NCBI GenBank assembly: GCA_017983615.1
Contig: JAGOBB010000004.1
Coordinates: 115,899-179,898, forward strand
Source of the DNA: Azonexus sp.
GTDB taxonomy: Bacteria; Pseudomonadota; Gammaproteobacteria; Burkholderiales; Rhodocyclaceae
DNA length: 64,000 nucleotides
Direction of reading: 5' to 3'
Under the pieces are notes generated by a model. It made no database searches, was not told the DNA's origin, and worked only from the letters and a program-made list of their open reading frames with translations. The translations under genes were made by a program, and so were the position numbers. Numbering within the stretch: the first letter of the stretch is position 1; each line of letters starts with the position of its first letter. Positions 10,412-26,400 of the stretch are shown here, in pieces.

Positions 10412-12969
10412 TGGCCTGCGACGTTGCTGCCCTGCGGGCCGAGGTCAAGGCCAATCAAATTCAGCTTCAGCAGGATTACGAGCAGAACAACGATGCTGGC
10501 GCCCTGCTCCGCAACCGTTGCCAGCAGGTCGATACGGTTCTCCAGAACCTGTGGCAATCGCTTGATTTTCCCGCCTCGCTGGCCTTGGCGGCGGTGGGCG
10601 GTTATGGCCGGGGCGAACTGTATCCGGCCTCCGACATTGACCTGCTGATTCTGCTCCCGCAGGAGGCCAGCAACGCCTTGCAGGAAAAGCTGGAGCGCCT
10701 GGTCGGCCATTTCTGGGACATCGGCCTCGAAATTGGCCACAGCGTGCGGACGATACAGGAATGCCTGGACGCGGCGGAGGGCGACATCACCGTGCAGACC
10801 GCCCTGCTCGAGGCCCGCCTGCTGACCGGCAGCGCCAAGCTTTTTTCCAGCTTTGAAAAACGCCTGCGCGGACATCTCGACCCACTGGTTTTCTGCGAGG
10901 CCAAGCGCCTGGAGCAACAGGAACGCTACCTGCGCTTCAATGAAACGCCGTTCAGCCTGGAACCGAACTGCAAGGAGTCTCCGGGTGGTCTGCGCGATCT
11001 GCAGGTGATTTTCTGGATTGCCAAAGCGGCGGGTTACGGCTCTACGTGGGCCGAACTGGAACAAAACGGCATCATTACCCCGGAAGGCAAGGTCCAGGCC
11101 GAAGGCTGCGAGGAATATCTATGCCACCTGCGCATTCGCCTGCACTTCTTGCTGAAGCGCCGCGAGGATCGCCTACTTTTCGACTACCAGAGCAATCTGG
11201 CCGCCAAGTACGGCTTGGTATCCAACGAAGCCAAGCGCGCCTCTGAACAGCTGATGCAGGTGTATTACCGCAACGCCAAGACGGTCACCCTGCTCAATAC
11301 CATCCTGTTGCAGAACATGGGTGCCGCGCTGGCACCGGAAAACGAGCAGATTCCGCAACCGCTCGACGATCATTTCCAGGTCGTCGGCAACCTGCTCGAT
11401 ATCCATGAGGACTGGGTGTTCAATTGCAACCCGCACCTGATTTTCGATGCCTATCTGGTCATGCAGGAAAGCCACGAACTGGTCGGCATGACAGCCCGCA
11501 CACTGCGGGCGCTGTGGCTGGCGCGCGACCTGATCGACGATGATTTCCGGGCCGACCCGATCAACCGTGCCGCCTTCCTGAAGCTGCTGCAGAGCGATCG
11601 CGGCATCGTCCATGAATTCCGGCGCATGAACCAGCTCGACATCCTGGGCTGCTATCTGCCCAATTTCGGGCGCATCGTCGGCCAGATGCAGCATGACCTG
11701 TTCCACGTCTACACCGTCGACCAGCACATCCTGCAGGTGCTGCGCAATTTGCGCCGCTTCTCGATGAGCGAGTTTGCCCACGAGTATCCGCTCTGCTCGC
11801 GTATCGTCGCCGAATTGGACAAGCCCTGGCTGCTTTATGTGGCCGCCCTGTTCCACGACATCGCCAAGGGACGCGGTGGCGATCACTCCGAACTGGGCAC
11901 CGTGGACGCCCGGGAGTTCTGCGTCAACCATGGCTTGACGGACGAGGACACCGAACTGGTTGTCTGGCTGGTCAGGAATCACCTGACCATGTCCCAGGTG
12001 GCCCAGAAGGAAGACCTGACTGACCCCGACGTGATCGCCAATTTCGTCCGCCTGGTCGGCGACACTCACCATCTGCAGGCCCTCTACCTGCTGACCCATG
12101 CCGACATCCGCGGTACCAGCCCCAAGGTCTGGAATCACTGGAAAGGCAAATTGCTGGCGGATCTGTATTACGCCACGCTGAACCAGCTCAATCACGGCGA
12201 GGCGCCGGCGCCGCACGGCATCATCGCCGAGCGTCAGAGTGAAGCGATGCGCCTGCTGCGCTTCTTCGCGCTATCCGAGACGGTACACGAGCGCCTCTGG
12301 AAGCAGCTCGACACCGTCTATTTCCTGCGCCACTCGGCCGAGGAAATCGCCTGGCACACCCGTTCGCTGCATTACCGCATTTTCAACAACCAGCCGGTCG
12401 TCCGCGCCCGCCCCTACCAGGAAGGCGAAGGTCTGCAGGTGATGGTCTACACGCAGGACCAGCCGGACCTGTTCGCCCGCATCGTCGGCTTCTTCGCCCG
12501 TTCCGGCTACAGCATCGTCGACGCCAAGATCCACACCACGGCCCACGGCTACGCGCTGGACAGCTTCGTCGTGCTTGACGTCGAGAATCGCGATAACGAC
12601 CTCGAGATGGTCCCCTACATCGAGCACGAACTGGAACAGCGCCTGCTGCACCAGATGCCGCCGGATATTCCCTCCTCCGGCCGGCTGTCGCGCCAGGTCA
12701 AGCACTTCCCGATCAAGCCGGAAGTCAGCATTCGCGGCGATGAGAAAGGCACGCACTTCATTCTCTCGCTGCTTGCCGCCGACCGTCCCGGCCTGCTCTA
12801 CACAGTGGCCAACACGCTGACCGAACACGGCGCCAACCTGCACACCGCCAAGATCACCACGCTCGGCGAACGGGCAGAAGACGTCTTCCTGATCAGTGGC
12901 GGCGACCTTCGTGACACCAACAACCGAATCCGGCTCGAAACCGAGCTGATGGAACGAATGAAAGTCTGA
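10411..12969 (+). CDS. glnD: Bifunctional PII uridylyltransferase / uridylyl-removing enzyme GlnD
   Basis: A nitrogen sensor that uridylylates PII proteins under nitrogen limitation and removes UMP when glutamine is high. The 852-residue protein starts [12 protein letters not shown]. The nucleotidyltransferase motif [19 protein letters not shown] lies at about residues 63-81. An HD phosphohydrolase domain ([20 protein letters not shown]) is near residue 480, and two C-terminal ACT domains follow ([19 protein letters not shown] and [20 protein letters not shown]). Full length, no disruption. It ends beside the hairpin at 12980. Confidence 0.97.
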   Translation: MACDVAALRAEVKANQIQLQQDYEQNNDAGALLRNRCQQVDTVLQNLWQSLDFPASLALAAVGGYGRGELYPASDIDLLILLPQEASNALQEKLERLVGHFWDIGLEIGHSVRTIQECLDAAEGDITVQTALLEARLLTGSAKLFSSFEKRLRGHLDPLVFCEAKRLEQQERYLRFNETPFSLEPNCKESPGGLRDLQVIFWIAKAAGYGSTWAELEQNGIITPEGKVQAEGCEEYLCHLRIRLHFLLKRREDRLLFDYQSNLAAKYGLVSNEAKRASEQLMQVYYRNAKTVTLLNTILLQNMGAALAPENEQIPQPLDDHFQVVGNLLDIHEDWVFNCNPHLIFDAYLVMQESHELVGMTARTLRALWLARDLIDDDFRADPINRAAFLKLLQSDRGIVHEFRRMNQLDILGCYLPNFGRIVGQMQHDLFHVYTVDQHILQVLRNLRRFSMSEFAHEYPLCSRIVAELDKPWLLYVAALFHDIAKGRGGDHSELGTVDAREFCVNHGLTDEDTELVVWLVRNHLTMSQVAQKEDLTDPDVIANFVRLVGDTHHLQALYLLTHADIRGTSPKVWNHWKGKLLADLYYATLNQLNHGEAPAPHGIIAERQSEAMRLLRFFALSETVHERLWKQLDTVYFLRHSAEEIAWHTRSLHYRIFNNQPVVRARPYQEGEGLQVMVYTQDQPDLFARIVGFFARSGYSIVDAKIHTTAHGYALDSFVVLDVENRDNDLEMVPYIEHELEQRLLHQMPPDIPSSGRLSRQVKHFPIKPEVSIRGDEKGTHFILSLLAADRPGLLYTVANTLTEHGANLHTAKITTLGERAEDVFLISGGDLRDTNNRIRLETELMERMKV

Positions 12970-12979
12970 TCGCCGGGCC

Positions 12980-13004
12980 GCCGACCGTAAATGCTACGGT
13001 CGGC
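12980..13004. repeat. Inverted-repeat hairpin containing uptake-signal-like copy 2
   Basis: Perfect 10 bp stem GCCGACCGTA / TACGGTCGGC with a 5-base AATGC loop, between the convergent glnD and methylthio-nucleoside phosphorylase genes. The right half is an exact AATGCTACGGTC (12990-13001), followed by CAAAAAA and CAAAATT tracts. Neither strand has a T-run directly after the stem, so it is not a canonical intrinsic terminator, though it could still act on convergent transcripts. Confidence 0.8.
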
Positions 13005-13037
13005 CGCAAAAAATGGCCAAAATTGGAATTTGCCGGG

Positions 13038-13808
13038 TCAGACCGACATCCCGAGCGGCTGGCAGGCATCCTGCGAGCCGACCAGCTTTTCGATGATTGC
13101 CTTGACCCGCCCCATGGCGTCGTGCAGCACGTATTCCAGGCTCTCGAAATGGATGCCGTTCACGCTGCTGCCGCGCCCTGCCCCGTGGTTGGCAACCACG
13201 TTGATCGCCGCATAGGGCAAGCCCAGTTCACGGGCCAGCACGGCTTCCGGCATGCCGGTCATGCCGACCACGTCGGCCCCGTCGCGCTCCAGCCGGTTGA
13301 TCTCGGCCGCCGTTTCGAGACGCGGCCCCTGGGTGGCGGCATAGACGGCACCGACCTTGACCTCGATGCTCAGCTGCTCGCCGGCCTCGAGAATCCGCCG
13401 GCGCAATGCGGCATCGTAAGGCTCGGTAAAGTCGATGTGATTGACCGGCGTACCGTTGCCGTCGAAGAAGGTCGATTTGCGGCCCCAGGTGTAGTCGATG
13501 ATCTGGTGCGGCAACACGATGTCGCCCGGGCCCAGGTCGGCGCGGATGCTACCCACCGAAGCCACCGAAATGACGCCGCTGACCTTGTGGTGATGCAGCG
13601 CCCACATGTTGGCCCGGTAATTGACCATGTGCGGCGGAATGGTGTGGCCGTAGCCATGGCGTGGCAAAAAGACCGCCGGCTGGCCGCTGATCTGCCCGAA
13701 AACCAGGGCACCCGAAGCTTCGCCATAGGGCGTGCGGACGACTTCACGGTGCGAAACGTCGAGATTGGACAGGGTCGTCAGACCGCTGCCGCCGATGATT
13801 GCCAGCAT
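13038..13808 (-). CDS. S-methyl-5'-thioadenosine/thioinosine phosphorylase family protein
   Basis: A PNP/MTAP-family phosphorylase of 256 residues. It shows the family start MLAIIGGSGLTTL, the phosphate-binding LPRHGYGHTIPPHMVNYRAN, VGAVYAATQGPRLETAAEI and the VVGMTGMPEAVLARELGLPY segment. It cleaves a methylthio-nucleoside to methylthioribose-1-phosphate plus a free base. The bacterial branch that starts this way includes the Pseudomonas methylthioinosine phosphorylase, which releases hypoxanthine. hpt two genes downstream fits that reading, but adenosine versus inosine preference cannot be fixed from sequence alone. Confidence 0.88.
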   Translation of the reverse strand: MLAIIGGSGLTTLSNLDVSHREVVRTPYGEASGALVFGQISGQPAVFLPRHGYGHTIPPHMVNYRANMWALHHHKVSGVISVASVGSIRADLGPGDIVLPHQIIDYTWGRKSTFFDGNGTPVNHIDFTEPYDAALRRRILEAGEQLSIEVKVGAVYAATQGPRLETAAEINRLERDGADVVGMTGMPEAVLARELGLPYAAINVVANHGAGRGSSVNGIHFESLEYVLHDAMGRVKAIIEKLVGSQDACQPLGMSV

Positions 13809-13809
13809 A

Positions 13810-14511
13810 TTATTTTTTCCTTTCGGCCAGCAGCGAAGCCAGCGTCGGCACCGCGCCCTTGAGCGACGGGTGCATCTTCAATCGGGCCATTTCTGGCCCA
13901 TTGTCTTCCAGTTTGCGGTACAGCGCGTGCCGGCGCTCGCCGGCAAACGGCAGCCCGGCCAGCGTCTTGCCGTTGTGGTAGCCGACCAGCGTATCGCGGC
14001 CGATATCCTTGGCCTGCCAGGCAATGACCGTGCGATCGACAAAATGCAGATAGCCAACGCTCGGCAGGTCGGACGCCAGTTCGGCCACCGCCCGGTGAAT
14101 CTTCTCGCGATAAGCGACGACCGCCTGACCGGCATCGCTCGCCACCGCACCGGTGACCTCCGCCGGCGCGCCCATCAGCCAGCAGACGACCGTATCGGGC
14201 GCAAAGGCCTCGATGGCGGAACGCTGCTCGGCAGTCAAGGCCATCACCTCGGCCTGCATCAAGCTGACGTCCGCCCCGGCCAGCCGTTGCCGCGTCGCCG
14301 CCAGGCATTCGCCCAGCGAGTCGATGGAGAGCACCGCCAGGCCCCGCCTGACCAGCGCCTGCGTCGCGAAGCCGACGCCGCAGCCGATTTCCAGCACCCG
14401 CTTGCCGGGCACCAGCGCAGCCATCCATTCATAATCGCCGCGCCGGACGTAGGCCTGTCCTTCGGCTTCCCAGTAGCCGATGAAGTCGGCGACCGTGGTG
14501 TAGTGTTGCAT
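13810..14511 (-). CDS. Class I SAM-dependent methyltransferase-like protein
   Basis: About 233 residues from the start at 14511 (MQHYTTVADFIGYWEAEGQA). The SAM-binding motif I is clear (KRVLEIGCGVGFATQAL), followed by an acidic strand end (VLSIDSLGECLAA). Substrate is unknown. The longer in-frame extension up to 14610 runs through a strongly structured inverted repeat and does not look like protein, so I reject it. It sits between the methylthio-nucleoside phosphorylase (1 bp gap) and hpt; methylthioadenosine is a by-product of SAM chemistry, so a functional link is possible but inferred. Confidence 0.75.
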   Translation of the reverse strand: MQHYTTVADFIGYWEAEGQAYVRRGDYEWMAALVPGKRVLEIGCGVGFATQALVRRGLAVLSIDSLGECLAATRQRLAGADVSLMQAEVMALTAEQRSAIEAFAPDTVVCWLMGAPAEVTGAVASDAGQAVVAYREKIHRAVAELASDLPSVGYLHFVDRTVIAWQAKDIGRDTLVGYHNGKTLAGLPFAGERRHALYRKLEDNGPEMARLKMHPSLKGAVPTLASLLAERKK

Positions 14512-14518
14512 GCTATGA

Positions 14519-14637
14519 GGCACTCGATAAAACTGATGCGTTTGCCCTTGTGGCAAGGCGCAAACCGCAGCGATACCCAGCGGTATCGCGAGGATTTGCA
14601 ACGCCGCCACGGGGGAAAAGGCGCAGTTTTATGTGCC
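14519..14637. repeat. Nested inverted-repeat block upstream of the methyltransferase
   Basis: Outer arms GGCAC..ATAAAACTG (from 14519) and CAGTTTTAT-GTGCC (to 14637) pair across about 85 bp. Inside are two further hairpins: 14540-14565 (GTTTGC..CCTTG / CAAGG..GCAAAC) and a perfect 8 bp stem GCGATACC / GGTATCGC at 14570-14589. This could be a structured RNA leader, a REP/MITE-like insertion or a terminator cluster. No homologue is recognised and no second copy was seen in the window. Confidence 0.6.
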
Positions 14638-14667
14638 GAATAGCGTGCGACACTGCACCCATACCGC

Positions 14668-15216
14668 TCACTCGGTATCCTTCATCGCGTAGACGGCGGG
14701 CAGGTTGCGCCAGACGCCGCCGGCATCCATGCCGAAGCCGAAAACGAAGCGATCCGGCACGGTGACGCCGATGAAATCGGCAGAAATCGGCTTTTGCTTG
14801 CCGTTCAGCTTGTCGGCGAAGACTGCCGTCAACACCTCGGCCGCCCCCATCCGGCGCAGGCTTTCCTCGACCGCAGCCAGCGTCACGCCCTCGTCGAGAA
14901 TGTCATCGACGACCAGCACCGAACGGCCCTTGACCGACGTCCACGGCGCCGTCCGCCAGGAAATCTTGCCACCCTGGGTTTCCGGGCCGTAGCGTGTGGC
15001 GTGCAGATAATCGAAGTCGAGCGGAAAACCCAGCCGGGTCAGCAACTGGCCGCAGAAGACGACGCCGCCGGTCATCACGCAGAGGACCAGCGGATACTTG
15101 TCGGCCAGGCGTGCCGAAATCTCGGCCGCGACCCTGGCGAGCGCCGCCTGGACGGCTGCCTCGTCGTGAATCATCTCGGCGCCGGCCAGCATGGCCTGGG
15201 CTTTTTGCAGATCCAT
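14668..15216 (-). CDS. hpt: Hypoxanthine-guanine phosphoribosyltransferase
   Basis: Purine salvage: transfers PRPP ribose-phosphate to hypoxanthine or guanine. The 182-residue protein has the PRPP-binding loop VLVVDDILDEGVTL (about residues 99-112) and the base-binding C-terminal segment RFVFGFGMDAGGVWRNLPAVY. Its ATG lies immediately after the galU stop, so it is probably cotranscribed with galU. Together with the methylthio-nucleoside phosphorylase downstream and guanine deaminase at 22993 it marks a purine salvage neighbourhood. Confidence 0.93.
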   Translation of the reverse strand: MDLQKAQAMLAGAEMIHDEAAVQAALARVAAEISARLADKYPLVLCVMTGGVVFCGQLLTRLGFPLDFDYLHATRYGPETQGGKISWRTAPWTSVKGRSVLVVDDILDEGVTLAAVEESLRRMGAAEVLTAVFADKLNGKQKPISADFIGVTVPDRFVFGFGMDAGGVWRNLPAVYAMKDTE

Positions 15217-16085
15217 TCAGCCTCCCAGTGTTTTCAGATAGGCATCGAAAGCGGGTCCGACTTCCGGATGGCGCTGGCCGAAAACGACCGTCGCTTGCAG
15301 GTAACCGAGCTTGGAGCCGCAGTCGTAACGGGTGCCTTCATAACGGTAGGCCAATACCTGCTCCTCGCCGAGCAGCGCGGCAATGCCGTCGGTCAGCTGG
15401 ATTTCGCCGCCGGCGCCCGGCTTGATGTTTTCCAGGTGATGGAAGATGCGCGGCGTCAGGATGTAGCGACCGACGACGGCCAGCGTCGACGGGGCATCCT
15501 CGGGCTTCGGCTTCTCGACGATGGCATTGATCTGCTCCACCCGCTCGGCCACCTTGCGGGCATCGACGATGCCGTAGCTCTTGGTGTCGGCGCGCGGCAC
15601 GTCCTGCACGCCAAGCACCGAGCAGCGGTAGTAATCGTAGGTGTCGGTCATCTGCTTCATGACGGCCGTTTCGCCATCGAGCAGATCGTCGGCCAGGATC
15701 ACCGCAAACGGCTCGTCACCGATCACCGGCTTGGCGCAGAGAACGGCGTGACCAAGACCGAGCGCTTCGGCCTGACGGATGTAGATGCAATTGATGTTCT
15801 TGGGAATCATGTTGCGGACGAATTCGAGCAATTCGTCCTTGCCGCGCGCTTCCAGTTCGCTCTCCAGCTCGTAGGCCTTGTCGAAGTGATCCTCGATCGC
15901 GCGCTTCGAACGGCCGGTCACGAAGACCATGTCGGTGATACCGGCGGCGACCGCTTCCTCGACCGCATACTGGATCAGCGGCTTGTCGACGATCGGCAGC
16001 ATTTCCTTCGGGCTGGCCTTGGTAGCCGGGAGAAACCTCGTCCCCATGCCGGCAACGGGGAACACCGCTTTACGAACCTTCTTCA

Positions 16086-16086
<1 letters not shown>
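15217..16086 (-). CDS. galU: UTP-glucose-1-phosphate uridylyltransferase
   Basis: Makes UDP-glucose for envelope polysaccharides and galactose metabolism. The 289-residue protein has the nucleotidyltransferase signature [20 protein letters not shown] near the N terminus and the LADDLLDGE and [16 protein letters not shown] segments. Start and stop abut ligA and hpt (1 bp overlap with ligA). Normal family length. Confidence 0.96.
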
Positions 16087-22897
<6,811 letters not shown>

Positions 22898-22992
22898 GCC
22901 TGATTCCGGCGGGACAAATGCCCCTGCCATGATGGGGGCCGTATAATAACATCGACTATTTGATCGCCCTGCCCTCAGCAAGGATCGCCCAG

Positions 22993-23466
22993 ATGAACCC
23001 GGATGACCAGTTTCTCGCCCGCGCCATCGAACTGGCCCGGCAAGGCAGCGAAAGCGGCGAAGGCGGCCCGTTCGGCGCCGTCATCGTGCGCGACGGCAAG
23101 ATCATCGCCGAAGGCTGGAACCGCGTCGTCGCCAGCCACGACCCGACTGCCCACGCCGAAATCGGCGCCATCCGCAGCGCCTGCGTCGGGCTGGCCAACT
23201 TCCACCTGCACGGCTGCACCCTTTATGCCTCCAGCGAACCCTGCCCGATGTGCCTGTCAGCTGCCTACTGGGCTCGCATCGAACGCATCGTCTTCGCCAA
23301 CAGCCGCGCCGAAGCAGCCGCCATCGGCTTCTGCGACGACGAGTTGTACAGTGAACTCAATCGTCATTTTTCGGCACGCAGCATCGTCATGGAACACCGT
23401 CCACTGGTCGGTGCCCTGAAACCGCTGGAACGCTGGGCCGCCAATCCCGGTCGAACCCCTTATTAG
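22993..23466 (+). CDS. guaD: Guanine deaminase (CMP/dCMP-deaminase fold)
   Basis: A zinc-dependent deaminase converting guanine to xanthine. The 157-residue protein from the ATG at 22993 has the GGPFGAVIVRDGKIIAEG start, the catalytic DPTAHAEIGAIRSAC (His and Glu) and SEPCPMCLSAAYWARI (two zinc Cys). The C-terminal W/P-rich tail resembles the Bacillus guanine deaminase more than TadA. A tRNA adenosine deaminase is the alternative, but the ASHDPTAHAE context and tail favour guanine. It diverges from smc. Confidence 0.85.
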   Translation: MNPDDQFLARAIELARQGSESGEGGPFGAVIVRDGKIIAEGWNRVVASHDPTAHAEIGAIRSACVGLANFHLHGCTLYASSEPCPMCLSAAYWARIERIVFANSRAEAAAIGFCDDELYSELNRHFSARSIVMEHRPLVGALKPLERWAANPGRTPY

Positions 23467-23485
23467 ATCCGCCGGAAACGACTCG

Positions 23486-23803
23486 ATGCCACTCGCCTCC
23501 ATCCCCCAGCGCGCAGAGACCCTGCAGGTACTGCGCCTGATCAGCAAGCACGAGCCGATGCTGATGCTGACAGGGGATGAGGAAGGCTACGGCTCACGCT
23601 GGACGCTGTCCGGCCAGCAGGTCCAGCCAGCCATCGCCCGCTACCTGATGGAATCCGGTTTCGTCGCCGACATCGGCAAGACCGAATTCGGCGCCCGCAA
23701 ACTGGCGCTGACCGAAACAGGCAGCGAACTCCGGGAAAAGGGTCTGCGCTGGTGGGGCGGACTGAATTTTCTGGAAAAGCTGAAGATCACGCTGTTCGGC
23801 TAA
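23486..23803 (+). CDS. Small hypothetical protein, possible winged-helix fold
   Basis: A 105-residue protein starting MPLASIPQRAETLQVLRLIS. The pattern of helices followed by RKLALTETGSELREKGLRWW resembles a small winged-helix domain, but no family is recognised. It lies 19 bp after guanine deaminase and overlaps the convergent TIR gene by 4 bp. Codon use and composition look native. Role unknown. Confidence 0.65.
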   Translation: MPLASIPQRAETLQVLRLISKHEPMLMLTGDEEGYGSRWTLSGQQVQPAIARYLMESGFVADIGKTEFGARKLALTETGSELREKGLRWWGGLNFLEKLKITLFG

Positions 23804-24741
23804 GCGCCGCCCGGGGCGCGGCGGGCAACGAATTCGACCGGCGTATGAACGCTGTGGCCGCCGCCGCTCTCCAGCACGAAATGCAATTCGCCTTCCTTGA
23901 GGCTGCCGCGGTAGCGATGCGTGACCTCCCGGCCCGGACCATCGCCGATGACTTCCTGGCTGCGGCTCACGAAATCCAGTCGCTCGCCGACCAGCCTCCC
24001 CTGTTCAATCGTTCGCGCCACACCCAGATAACTGGCCGTGCCATGCAACTCGCCGTTGTCCAGGCGCAGATCGAAGCGCTCCGCATGTTCGGCGCCCCAG
24101 TCGTACTTCACCCTGGCTTCCCAACGCCCGGCAAGGCTTGACGCCGCCACCGCGGAAACCGGCTCCGGCCCGCTACCGGAACGTTCTGGCCAGTAGATTT
24201 TCAGACCGACCGCCAGCAAGGCGACCAGGGCCAACCCGGCCAGACCCCGGAGCCACCGGAAACTCGGCGCCTGCCGCTGGGTGGCCGGCAGGAGGGGTTT
24301 GAGCGTCTCGATCAGCCGCGCCACATCCGACGCCCAACCGGCATCGGCAAGAATGAAAGCCTGGCGTCGCGCGAGTCCGAAGATGGCCGGTGGCAAATCC
24401 TTCTCGGCCGGCATCGTGGCGCCGCCGACCAGCACCGGCAGCACTGCCTTGCCGGATTTCAGGCCGGCCTCGATTTCCCGTCGCACGAAATCATCCGCTT
24501 CGTCCAGTCGCCGAATCCCGTTCCGGCTGCTCGTCAGCCACGCCGGACCGATCATCACCAGCATCACATCAACTGTTGCCAGTTGCTGCTCAAGGGCAAG
24601 TACAAAATCCTCGCCGGGATGGATGTCCTCGATATCGCGAAAGACGTTGTCCGCGCCAAAGGTCGAAGCCAGCGCATCGGCCAGCCGCCCGGCAAATCCG
24701 GCCTGGTCGTCGCGACGGTAACTGATGAATATTCCCGGCAT
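23800..24741 (-). CDS. TIR-domain transmembrane protein
   Basis: A 313-residue protein with three parts. Residues 1 to about 150 form a TIR domain (GIFISYRRDDQAGFAGRLAD, DVMLVMIGPAWL, then FVRREIEAGL where Glu89 is a plausible NADase residue). A single membrane segment spans about 164-184 (LAGLALVALLAVGLKIYW). The C-terminal beta-rich domain (about 200-313) contains WEARVKYDWGAEHAERFDL. TIR enzymes often consume NAD+ in phage defence or signalling, but no partner gene is evident here, so function is open. Confidence 0.8.
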   Translation of the reverse strand: MPGIFISYRRDDQAGFAGRLADALASTFGADNVFRDIEDIHPGEDFVLALEQQLATVDVMLVMIGPAWLTSSRNGIRRLDEADDFVRREIEAGLKSGKAVLPVLVGGATMPAEKDLPPAIFGLARRQAFILADAGWASDVARLIETLKPLLPATQRQAPSFRWLRGLAGLALVALLAVGLKIYWPERSGSGPEPVSAVAASSLAGRWEARVKYDWGAEHAERFDLRLDNGELHGTASYLGVARTIEQGRLVGERLDFVSRSQEVIGDGPGREVTHRYRGSLKEGELHFVLESGGGHSVHTPVEFVARRAPGGA

Positions 24742-24749
24742 TGCGCCCC

Positions 24750-25133
24750 CTAAATGCTACGGTCGACCCGAAAAACAAGGCGATTTCCAAATCTATCCTG
24801 ACCGCTACCCTCAAAAGAGCGGCAGGTGATCGCCTTCCAACGCACCGCAACCTCGCGGCCGTCAGTGCAGCGCACAACGCCTTTCCCGCGCTCGCCCTCG
24901 CAACTGCCGGACGCCGGTGAACTGTCCGGCGGCGCCATCTGGCCGTCGCATTGCAGGCGTCCGGCGCGATCAGCCAGAGCAAACCGCCCGCCCCCTTGCG
25001 AATTGCCCGGATAACCCTTCCCCCGCAACTCCCCGGACACATCGCTCAGGCTGCCCCGTGCCTGATAGCCGATGGCACAGGCGGCCAGCAAGGCCGGGAT
25101 CATGAGGGGCAGCAGAACGACGCGTTTGTTCAC
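24750..25133 (-). CDS. Small lipoprotein
   Basis: 127 residues with a lipoprotein signal (MNKRVVLLPLMIPALLAACA; lipobox LAAC, Cys19) and several further Cys residues (LQCDG, GSCEGE, VRCTDG, ITCRSF) that could form disulfides in the periplasm. No family is recognised. It lies 8 bp upstream of the TIR-transmembrane gene on the same strand, so the two may be cotranscribed. Its last codons and stop (VDRSI then TAG) are formed by the antisense of an uptake-signal-like copy at 24753. Confidence 0.7.
   Translation of the reverse strand: MNKRVVLLPLMIPALLAACAIGYQARGSLSDVSGELRGKGYPGNSQGGGRFALADRAGRLQCDGQMAPPDSSPASGSCEGERGKGVVRCTDGREVAVRWKAITCRSFEGSGQDRFGNRLVFRVDRSI
24753..24764 (+). repeat. Uptake-signal-like 12-mer, copy 5 (3' end of lipoprotein gene)
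   Basis: Exact AATGCTACGGTC on the plus strand, antisense to the lipoprotein gene and overlapping its stop. It is followed by GAAAAAC and then ATTTCCAAAT. Confidence 0.8.
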
Positions 25134-25191
25134 AAGGCAGCGAAAGCGTTTTCAGGGATAATTCGCTTTTTACACCCATTCGACGTCCGAC

Positions 25192-26382
25192 GTGAATCCG
25201 CACCTCGCCCAACTCCAGCCCTACCCCTTCGAAAAGCTGCGCGCCCTGTTTGCCGGCGTCACGCCGAACCCGCAATTCAAGGAAATCAAGCTCTCCATCG
25301 GCGAGCCGCAGCATCCGACGCCGGCCTTCATCATGGACGCACTGGCCAACGGTCTGAAAGGCCTGGCCAACTATCCGACGACGCAAGGCATCCCGGCGCT
25401 GCGCCAGGCCATCGCCGCCTGGTGCCAGCGCCGCTACGCTCTGGCGCTGAACCCGGAAACCGAGATCCTGCCGGTCAACGGCTCGCGCGAAGCGCTGTTT
25501 TCCTTCGCCCAGACCGTGATCGACCCGAGCCGCGGCCATGTGCCATTGATCGTCAGCCCGAATCCGTTCTACCAGATCTACGAAGGTGCCGCCTACCTGT
25601 CCGGCGCCGAGCCGCGCTTCCTGAACAACCTGCCCGACAACGATTTCGCGTTCGACTACACCAGCCTGAGCGACGAGGAATGGGCCCGCGTCCAGCTGTT
25701 CTATGTCTGCTCGCCAGGCAACCCGACCGGCAAGGTATTGTCGCTGGCTGACTGGAAAACGCTGTTCGCGCTGTCCGACAAATACGGCTTCATCATCGCC
25801 TCCGACGAGTGCTATTCGGAAATCTATTTCGACGAAGCCAACCCGCCAATCGGTGGCCTCCAGGCGGCCAAACTGCTCGGCCGCACCAACGAACGGCTGG
25901 TCATGTTCTCCAGCCTGTCCAAGCGCTCCAATGTGCCGGGCATGCGCTCCGGCTTCGTCGCCGGCGACGAGAAGATTCTGAAGAAATTCCTGCTCTACCG
26001 CACCTACCACGGCTGCGCCATGGCGCCTCCGGTGCAGACGGCCTCCGTCGCCGCCTGGAACGACGAGGCGCATGTGCTCGACAACCGCAACCAGTACCGC
26101 GAGAAATTCGCCGCCTGCACGCCGCTGATTTCCGAAGTGCTGGGCACCGGAATGCCGGACGCCAGCTTCTACCTGTGGGCGAAGACGCCGATCGCCGACA
26201 CCGAGTTCGCCCGCGGCCTGCTCGAACACTATAATGTCGTGGTCCTGCCCGGCAGTTTCCTGGCCAGAGAAGTCAGGGGCGTCAATCCGGGGGCCAATTT
26301 CATACGTATCGCGCTGGTCGCTTCGCTCGATGAGTGTCTCGAAGCGACCCGGCGCATCCGTCAATTCGCACAACAACTGTAA
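25192..26382 (+). CDS. dapC: Succinyldiaminopimelate transaminase
   Basis: A PLP aminotransferase of the lysine/diaminopimelate pathway, working on N-succinyl-2-amino-6-oxopimelate. The 396-residue protein begins at a GTG (MNPHLAQLQPYPFEKLRALF). Fold-type I motifs: SIGEPQHPTP, NYPTTQGIPALRQA, YVCSPGNPTG, IIASDECYSEIYF and the PLP lysine in FSSLSKRSNVPGMRSGF. It is followed by dapD after 18 bp, and dapE lies further on, which settles the assignment within the aminotransferase family. Confidence 0.93.
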   Translation: MNPHLAQLQPYPFEKLRALFAGVTPNPQFKEIKLSIGEPQHPTPAFIMDALANGLKGLANYPTTQGIPALRQAIAAWCQRRYALALNPETEILPVNGSREALFSFAQTVIDPSRGHVPLIVSPNPFYQIYEGAAYLSGAEPRFLNNLPDNDFAFDYTSLSDEEWARVQLFYVCSPGNPTGKVLSLADWKTLFALSDKYGFIIASDECYSEIYFDEANPPIGGLQAAKLLGRTNERLVMFSSLSKRSNVPGMRSGFVAGDEKILKKFLLYRTYHGCAMAPPVQTASVAAWNDEAHVLDNRNQYREKFAACTPLISEVLGTGMPDASFYLWAKTPIADTEFARGLLEHYNVVVLPGSFLAREVRGVNPGANFIRIALVASLDECLEATRRIRQFAQQL

Positions 26383-26400
26383 CCTGAGAGAGAACATTCC

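Noticed and set aside
12980-13020. Simple intrinsic terminator after glnD
   Set aside because: The stem is perfect but the following bases are A-rich on the plus strand, and on the minus strand the T-run precedes the stem, so it does not match the intrinsic terminator pattern.
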